A stretch of 64,000 nucleotides of DNA from Prevotella sp. (GTDB lineage Bacteria > Bacteroidota > Bacteroidia > Bacteroidales > Bacteroidaceae), in the NCBI GenBank assembly GCA_016287755.1, contig JAEEWT010000004.1:62001-126000 (forward strand). The letters are read 5' to 3'. The translations under genes were made by a program, and so were the position numbers. Below the pieces are notes generated by a model. The model had not been told where the DNA came from. It made no database searches and saw only the letters and a program-made list of their open reading frames with translations. This document shows, in pieces, positions 58,883 to 64,000 of the stretch; position 1 is the first letter of the stretch; each line of letters opens with the position of its first letter.

Positions 58883-59683
58883 ATGAAAAAGAAATCCTCT
58901 CGTCGATCACATAAGAAAAGACATTGGAGCCGCTATCCCAAATGGGCATGGTGGTTGGGAGGATTGTTTGCTATAGGATTGTACGTTTGGTTGTTTTATT
59001 ATTTCTTCGTGGGCCCCTACGGATTCCGATGGAGAGCTGTCTATGGGGATGCGAAGAATCCAAACGGTTATGAGATCAGGGGTATTGATATCAGTCATTA
59101 CCAAGGTAAGATCGACTGGGATCAACTGCGTAATGCCATGATTGAAAAGTGCCCCATTCGCTTTGTGGTTATCAAAGCAACAGAAGGTTCCACGCAATTA
59201 GACAAACGCTTTAACGATAATTTCCGTAACGCACAGGAATACGGGTTTATACGTGGTGCGTATCACTTCTGGAGTAACAAGTCATCTGCCCGTGACCAAG
59301 CTTATTTCTTCCTGAAGAAGGTGCATTTGCAGCGTGGTGATCTTCCCCCGGTTTTGGATGTGGAGCATAAGCCCAAGGATATGTCAACCGAAGATTTCCA
59401 ACGGGAAATCCTTACTTGGTTGCATATTGTGGAAGATAAATACCATGTCAAACCGATTATCTATACCTATTACAAGTTCAAGATGAACTATCTGGGTACA
59501 CCCGTGTTTGACGACTATCCTTACTGGATAGCACATTATTATGTGGATAAGGTGGAATACAGCGGACCGTGGAAGTTCTGGCAGCATACTGATGCAGGGC
59601 GTTTGCCAGGCATCAAGGGCTATGTGGATTTCGATATCTACAACGGGAGCTACTACGACTTGAAACAGCTGTGTATAAACTAG
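58883..59683 (+). CDS. GH25 lysozyme-like muramidase
   Basis: A 266-residue protein. A basic N-terminus (KKKSSRRSHKKRHWSRYPKW) and a membrane segment (WLGGLFAIGLYVWLFYYFF) anchor it in the inner membrane. The GH25 domain shows GIDISHYQGKIDWDQLR (catalytic Asp), PPVLDVEHKPK (catalytic Glu) and WQHTDAGRLPGIKG at its end. It cleaves peptidoglycan beta-1,4 bonds. I chose the ATG at 58883. Confidence 0.92.
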   Translation: MKKKSSRRSHKKRHWSRYPKWAWWLGGLFAIGLYVWLFYYFFVGPYGFRWRAVYGDAKNPNGYEIRGIDISHYQGKIDWDQLRNAMIEKCPIRFVVIKATEGSTQLDKRFNDNFRNAQEYGFIRGAYHFWSNKSSARDQAYFFLKKVHLQRGDLPPVLDVEHKPKDMSTEDFQREILTWLHIVEDKYHVKPIIYTYYKFKMNYLGTPVFDDYPYWIAHYYVDKVEYSGPWKFWQHTDAGRLPGIKGYVDFDIYNGSYYDLKQLCIN

Positions 59684-59811
59684 AAGCAAGAGGCAAGAAG
59701 CAAGAAGCAAGAGGCAAGAAGCAAGAGGCAAGAGGCAAGAGGCAAGAAGCAAGAAGCAAGAGGCAAGAGGCAAGAAGCAAGAGGCAAGAAGCAAGAGGCA
59801 AGATACAAGCT
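59684..59811. repeat. AAGAAGCAAGAGGC tandem tract
   Basis: About 18 seven-base units of GCAAGAR (GCAAGAA or GCAAGAG) run from the GH25 stop codon into the end of prmA on the opposite strand. On the minus strand it reads as TTGCTTCTTGCCTCT, the same motif as near 2245 and 36930. The prmA stop falls at its edge. Confidence 0.85.
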
Positions 59812-60688
59812 ATTCTATACGGAACTGGAGCATGCACCAGTTGTTCTCACTATTGGCAAAGATTAACGACATTCCTAATTTACCCGCTTTCTCAGCCAGT
59901 ACCATGGAGTCTTCCTCGTAGAACCCGCTGATAATTAAGATAGAACCATGTGTCATCACCTCCTTGAATCGGGGCATGTCAGCTAATAGGATATTCCTAT
60001 TGATGTTGGCCAATACCACATCGAAAATACCGGATACATGCGACAGTACATGGGCATCGCCCAACAACACCTCCAGGTTCTTCACATCATTCAGCTGCGC
60101 ATTATGTTCAGTGTTCTGTGTGCACCAGTCGTCGATATCATAACTAACCACTTCTTTCGCGCCGCGTTTGGAGGCAACGATGGAGAGGATACCCGTACCG
60201 CATCCGCAGTCGAGAACACGCTTCCCCTCCAGATCCATGTCCAGCAGGGATGATACAATCAGACGGGTTGTCTCATGTGTTCCTGTGCCGAACGACTGCT
60301 TGGCATCAATCACGATGTCGTAGGGGAATTCTTTCTCCGCAGGTCTTGACAGGTTATGAATCACACATCGGTCACCTATATAAATAGGTTCGAATCCCTC
60401 CTGTTCCCAAGTCGCATTCCAATCAGCGTCTTCCAACTCTTCCGTCTCACAGGTAATCTGCAGGGAATCGATGGGGAAGTCCTCCAAGCATTCATCCAGT
60501 GTTTCCTGATGAAAGATATCGGCAGGCACATAACCGTTCAGACCTGTATCCGTCTCCTCGAACGATTCGTAACCTACCTGAGCGACAAGTGCTGCCAGGA
60601 TATCACGTGCTGCCTGTAGGCGTTCGGAAAGATAATCACCTTGAACGTCTGGGGCAGAAATACGGAACTTCGTTACGTAATATTTCAT
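59810..60688 (-). CDS. prmA: Ribosomal protein L11 methyltransferase
   Basis: A 292-residue SAM-dependent methyltransferase. An N-terminal domain is followed by the SAM-binding core DIVIDAKQSFGTGTHETTRL, RVLDCGCGTGILSIVASKRG and VLANINRNILLADM, all characteristic of PrmA. It methylates lysines of ribosomal protein L11. The length and motifs match the family. It has its own promoter, shared as a divergent region with the next gene. Confidence 0.94.
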   Translation of the reverse strand: MKYYVTKFRISAPDVQGDYLSERLQAARDILAALVAQVGYESFEETDTGLNGYVPADIFHQETLDECLEDFPIDSLQITCETEELEDADWNATWEQEGFEPIYIGDRCVIHNLSRPAEKEFPYDIVIDAKQSFGTGTHETTRLIVSSLLDMDLEGKRVLDCGCGTGILSIVASKRGAKEVVSYDIDDWCTQNTEHNAQLNDVKNLEVLLGDAHVLSHVSGIFDVVLANINRNILLADMPRFKEVMTHGSILIISGFYEEDSMVLAEKAGKLGMSLIFANSENNWCMLQFRIE

Positions 60689-60708
60689 GCTCAGTGTTAA
60701 ATTTGATG

Positions 60709-60716
60709 CAAAAGTA
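60709..60716 (-). promoter_or_regulatory. Promoter -7 element of prmA
   Basis: Minus-strand TACTTTTG (60716-60709) matches the Bacteroidetes -7 consensus, 20 bases before the prmA start codon. Confidence 0.65.
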
Positions 60717-60736
60717 TAAAAAAATAGGGAAAATCC

Positions 60737-60790
60737 TATCTTTGATTAGGGAAATTCCTTATATTTGCAGTAAAATATGTCGTATTTTTG
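60737..60790 (+). promoter_or_regulatory. Three consecutive -7-like elements
   Basis: TATCTTTG (60737-60744), TATATTTG (60760-60767) and TATTTTTG (60783-60790) are each spaced 23 bases apart on the plus strand. Any could serve the tyrosine-rich protein gene at 60819; the first two may in part serve as -33 elements for the next. It suggests several start sites. Confidence 0.6.
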
Positions 60791-60818
60791 CACTGAATTT
60801 AAAATATATGTGAGCGAT

Positions 60819-61805
60819 ATGAAAAAATTAATCTTATCAGCACTCCTTTTCGGAGCCGTATCTTTGGGCGCAATGGCTCAAGATGATGTTTACTTCACCC
60901 CCAGTAAGAGCGTGAAGAAATCAATGAGCTCTTACGAGGTGATCAATGATTCTCCCGCTCCTCTTAGCGGCAGCAACCGCGACGTGGACGAGTACAATCG
61001 TCGTGGTAAGTCAAGTAGCTATTTCAAAAAGATAGGTACTGACTCTCTGGGCAATGATATCATTGAATTCCATACGAGTGCAGAGGATATAACGGATACA
61101 CTGGCTGTCTATCCAGGCACAAAGGTGGAATTCTCGGTGGAAGATGACTATAAGTACAGTCGCCGGCTGAGTCGTTTCGACGACTACTACTGGTACGACC
61201 CGTGGCTCTATGGTTATTATGGATTCGGTCCGTACTGGCGTTATCGCTATACAGGATTCTGGTATGATCCCTGGTTTGGCTATTATGGCGGCTGGTACGA
61301 TCCTTGGTACTATGGCTACTATGGCATTTACGATCCCTGGTACTATGGCTATTATGGCTGGGGCTACCCCTATAACCGTTGGGGATACGCTTACTATGGT
61401 ACTACATGGTATGTTCCAGGCGGCGTACGTCATTATTCCGGCAACGGGGTGACAGGTACCAGCAACCACGGAACGGTAGGACGTCCTGGTACTACGGTTG
61501 CCAAAGGTGGAAACTACGGCGGTTATCGTGGCAACGGTCAGACCACACGTGCCTATGAAGCTAACCAGAACCGTAACAACAGGGGAACGGCTACTTCTCC
61601 GGGACGTTTCGGCAATAACCGTAACAATACCAATGTGAACACCAATAATAACCGTACTACCTATACACCTCCTCCAGTCAACACCAGCAGAAGCAGCGGT
61701 AGCACCGGCGGTGGCGGCTTCAGCGGCGGTGGCGGCGGTGGAACCCGTAGCAGCGGCAGCACTGGTGGCGGCGGTGGCGGCGGTCGTTTCGGCGGCAGAA
61801 GATAA
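60819..61805 (+). CDS. Secreted protein rich in Tyr, Trp and Gly
   Basis: A 328-residue exported protein. The signal peptide LILSALLFGAVSLGAMAQ ends before DDVYFTPSKS. The middle consists of repeated YDPWYYGYYG-like units with Trp, Tyr and Gly (about residues 130-200), then an Asn/Arg/Gly-rich stretch and a tail of Gly and Ser ending in GGRFGGRR. This composition suggests a flexible or self-associating surface protein. No domain is recognised. I chose the ATG at 60819; earlier in-frame codons lie in the promoter. Confidence 0.75.
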   Translation: MKKLILSALLFGAVSLGAMAQDDVYFTPSKSVKKSMSSYEVINDSPAPLSGSNRDVDEYNRRGKSSSYFKKIGTDSLGNDIIEFHTSAEDITDTLAVYPGTKVEFSVEDDYKYSRRLSRFDDYYWYDPWLYGYYGFGPYWRYRYTGFWYDPWFGYYGGWYDPWYYGYYGIYDPWYYGYYGWGYPYNRWGYAYYGTTWYVPGGVRHYSGNGVTGTSNHGTVGRPGTTVAKGGNYGGYRGNGQTTRAYEANQNRNNRGTATSPGRFGNNRNNTNVNTNNNRTTYTPPPVNTSRSSGSTGGGGFSGGGGGGTRSSGSTGGGGGGGRFGGRR

Positions 61806-61814
61806 GATCCACTC

Positions 61815-61838
61815 AGCGCCTCTCCCAGGAGGGGCGCT
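61815..61838. terminator. Strong GC-rich hairpin
   Basis: AGCGCCTCTCC and GGAGGGGCGCT form an eleven-pair stem with a two-base loop, ten bases after the preceding stop codon. There is no T-run, so it may be a partial terminator or a transcript-stabilising hairpin before the FadL-like gene. Confidence 0.6.
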
Positions 61839-61890
61839 CTGGAACAAAGCCATAAAGAATATTAACTAATTATATTATCAGGAAAAGAAT

Positions 61891-63459
61891 ATGAAGAAGA
61901 TATTTACAATAGCTGTACTCGCTTTGGCTGCAATGCCAATGGCAGCGCAAGAAACATACGAGAATGCCAACATCGCTACAGAAGATCTCAATGGAACTGC
62001 TCGTTATGTAGGTATGGGTGGTGCCATGGAAGCACTGGGAGCTGATATTTCAACCATCGGTACGAACCCCGCAGGTATCGGACTATTCCGTCATACCATG
62101 GCCAGTACCTCGTTGAGCGGTCTTGAGTTGCAGGATGCAGAGGACTTCAGTATCGGTAAGAAGACTAAGGTGAGCTTCGATCAGATCGGTTTCGTCTATG
62201 CACACCGGTCGGGAGAGAGGTCGTTCCTGAACTTCGCATTCAACTACCACAAGAGTCGTAACTTCAACGATCTGACTGAAGTCAGCGACGGTCTCAATGG
62301 TGCATCGCAGAACAAACTCTCTTATGCCAAGGGCTTTGAGCAGTTGTTTGATCTGAACTTCGGTAATACCATCACCGGAAACTCCAACGCTTTCTCTCAG
62401 GTGGACTACCTCTACTACAATGCCTTCCTGGGTGATGAAGAGGGTAACCTGTTCTACAACGATGCGAACAGCTACCTGATGCGCAAGGCTTCAAAAGGTC
62501 ATATCGGTGCCTATGACTTCAACCTGAGCGGAAATATCAACGACCGTGTTTATCTGGGTTTGACATTAGGCATCAAGGATGTGAACTATAAGTCATACAG
62601 CGAATACTCCGAGCAGCTGCTGGATTGGAACATGAAAGGTATCGGTAGTACCACACTGGCTGACGAGCGTCGCATCGACGGTTCAGGTTTCGATATAAAG
62701 GCTGGTATCATCTTCCGTCCCGTTGAAACATCTCCGTTCCGCGTCGGTCTGTATGTGAACACTCCGACATGGTATGATCTGAAGACTTCCAACTACACGG
62801 AGTTGATCAACAACACCAATGTGGGTCTTTACAAGAGCTTCAACAGCAGCGAGGTGTATGAGTATAAGCTCTATACCCCATGGAAATTCGGTGCTTCTTT
62901 AGGACATACCGTTGGCAACTGGCTGGCTCTGGGTCTTACCTATGAGTATGCTGACTACAGTAATCTCGACAGTCGTTATAATACAGGCGGTACCTACGAT
63001 TGGTATTACGATAACTACTACGAGGACAGCGAGAGCGATTACGTAATGAACAATCACACCGAGTCAACCCTCAAGGGTGTTCACACCCTGAAGATAGGTG
63101 GTGAGTACATGCTCGACAACGATCTTTCTTTGAGAGTAGGCTTCAACTACCTCTCTCCGATGTATAGCAAAGACGGCTACAAAGACGGTTCGCTCGACAG
63201 TCCGGGATCCTATTATGCATCAGCCACCGACTATACCAACTGGAAGGGCACGACCCGTATAATGATTGGTGCTGGCTACCGTTTCGACAAGGTGAGCATA
63301 GATTTCGCCTATCAGTATAGTCAGAAGAACGGTGAGTTCAGTCCGTTCATGAGTTATTGGACTGCAGATGGCGAGAACATGTCAGACAATGTCTGCAATC
63401 CTGTGAAACTTAACAAAGAGCGCCATCAGTTATTGTTCACCCTCGGATACCATTTCTAA
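61891..63459 (+). CDS. OmpP1/FadL/TodX-family outer-membrane protein
   Basis: A 522-residue outer-membrane beta-barrel. A signal peptide (KKIFTIAVLALAAMPMAAQ) is followed by the FadL N-terminal pattern GTARYVGMGGAMEALGADIS and TIGTNPAGIGLFRHT. The end is KERHQLLFTLGYHF, with an aromatic last residue as in barrels. Members import hydrophobic molecules; Bacteroidetes copies are often labelled hemin receptor without proof. It lies 85 bases after the Tyr-rich protein gene. Confidence 0.9.
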   Translation: MKKIFTIAVLALAAMPMAAQETYENANIATEDLNGTARYVGMGGAMEALGADISTIGTNPAGIGLFRHTMASTSLSGLELQDAEDFSIGKKTKVSFDQIGFVYAHRSGERSFLNFAFNYHKSRNFNDLTEVSDGLNGASQNKLSYAKGFEQLFDLNFGNTITGNSNAFSQVDYLYYNAFLGDEEGNLFYNDANSYLMRKASKGHIGAYDFNLSGNINDRVYLGLTLGIKDVNYKSYSEYSEQLLDWNMKGIGSTTLADERRIDGSGFDIKAGIIFRPVETSPFRVGLYVNTPTWYDLKTSNYTELINNTNVGLYKSFNSSEVYEYKLYTPWKFGASLGHTVGNWLALGLTYEYADYSNLDSRYNTGGTYDWYYDNYYEDSESDYVMNNHTESTLKGVHTLKIGGEYMLDNDLSLRVGFNYLSPMYSKDGYKDGSLDSPGSYYASATDYTNWKGTTRIMIGAGYRFDKVSIDFAYQYSQKNGEFSPFMSYWTADGENMSDNVCNPVKLNKERHQLLFTLGYHF

Positions 63460-63470
63460 ACGATTATACC

Positions 63471-64000
63471 GTGATACATCATAAAAGAACACTATTCATT
63501 AGCTGCATGCTTTTCTTAGCATGCAGCTATGTTTGTTCTCAGAACAAGCGTGAATTCCGCGGCGCCTGGATACAGGCCGTGAACGGCCAGTGGGTCGGAG
63601 TAGGAACCCAGAAGATGCAGCAGACGCTGACCTACCAGTTGGATGAGCTGATGAAAGATGGGGTGAATGCCATCATCTTCCAGATACGCCCTGAGTGTGA
63701 CGCCCTCTATCAGAGCAATATAGAGCCCTGGAGTCGTTTCCTCACAGGAAAGCAGGGTGTAGCTCCGTCACCTTATTGGGATCCGCTGCAGTGGATGGTC
63801 ACGGAATGTCATAAACGAGGCATGGAACTGCATGCCTGGATCAATCCTTACAGGGCCAAGACAAAAACCACCCATGAGCTCGACAGTCGTCATGTAGCCA
63901 TCAGACATCCGGAGTGGGTGTTCGAGTATGACGATCAGTATATCCTGAATCCCGCCATTCCCGAGTGCCGTAACTTCATCTGTCATGTGGTGGGCGACAT
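63471..64000 (+). CDS. GHL10-family glycoside hydrolase-like lipoprotein (partial)
   Basis: The frame runs from a GTG at 63471 to the window end (176 codons). An export signal with a possible lipobox (ISCMLFLAC) is followed by REFRGAWIQAVNGQWVG, IIFQIRPECDALYQSNIEPW, RGMELHAWINPYRAKT and ILNPAIPECRNFI. These match GHL10 (DUF187) glycosyl-hydrolase-like proteins; the substrate is unknown, possibly peptidoglycan-related. An ATG at 63507 is an alternative start. The C-terminal part lies beyond the window. Confidence 0.87.
   Translation, partial: MIHHKRTLFISCMLFLACSYVCSQNKREFRGAWIQAVNGQWVGVGTQKMQQTLTYQLDELMKDGVNAIIFQIRPECDALYQSNIEPWSRFLTGKQGVAPSPYWDPLQWMVTECHKRGMELHAWINPYRAKTKTTHELDSRHVAIRHPEWVFEYDDQYILNPAIPECRNFICHVVGD

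Noticed and set aside
59671..59931. Plus-strand frame of Lys/Gln/Glu/Ala/Arg repeats
   Set aside because: It is only the heptamer DNA repeat translated and runs antisense into prmA.

Overview
The window looks like a chromosomal segment of a Bacteroidales bacterium, most probably Prevotella or a close relative. The pointers are Bacteroidetes-type promoters (TTTG, 19-20 bases, TAnnTTTG) before many genes, almost no Shine-Dalgarno sequences, a BspA-type surface protein, GxxExxY proteins, a VapE/DUF3874 gene, a pyrophosphate-dependent phosphofructokinase and many short REP-like intergenic repeats. This assignment rests on gene content and signals only. I recognised no rRNA, tRNA, CRISPR array or transposase.

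Layout. (1) 1-9.5 kb: the end of kdsA, kdsD (KDO precursor), a UDP-glucuronate 4-epimerase-like gene, gmd and fcl (GDP-fucose) with a GxxExxY gene between them, then a promoter and a 410-base leader before a Wza-like export protein and a Wzz-like chain-length protein. (2) 9.5-33.2 kb: a variable surface-glycan locus in one direction. It holds Wzy-like and Wzx-like genes, a PglC-type initiating transferase and a PglD-type acyltransferase, with an embedded carrier-protein acyl pathway: three ACPs, two KAS III-like enzymes, three short-chain reductases, an acyl-activating ligase, a MaoC hydratase and a CitE-like lyase. A PLP-fold protein, GNAT/FemAB acyltransferases, LicD, a cytidylyltransferase, an ATP-grasp protein and two NTP_transf_5 proteins complete it. 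I find no classical glycosyltransferase inside it. (3) 33.2-39 kb: a bspA gene between near-identical 90-base repeats, a structured leader with a 44-residue peptide gene, and a 1.8-kb element with 107-base terminal inverted repeats, a 22-base-period repeat array and one VapE-family ATPase gene. (4) 39-64 kb: mainly housekeeping genes (mtaB, dnaJ-like, rpsP, nhaD-like, pfkA, rubrerythrin, ygiQ, pfp, prmA), plus a second glycan group (four glycosyltransferases and a flippase), cell-wall enzymes, a FadL-type porin and the start of a GHL10 hydrolase.

How it fits together. Regions 1 and 2 supply sugar nucleotides, an acyl or acyl-derived substituent, a lipid-linked first sugar, flipping, polymerisation and export for one surface polymer. 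Most unusual are the TIR/iteron/VapE element, a 58-base hairpin present twice with compensatory changes, REP-like repeats hugging a GxxExxY gene, and intergenic-type repeats read in frame inside gmd, fcl and mtaB.
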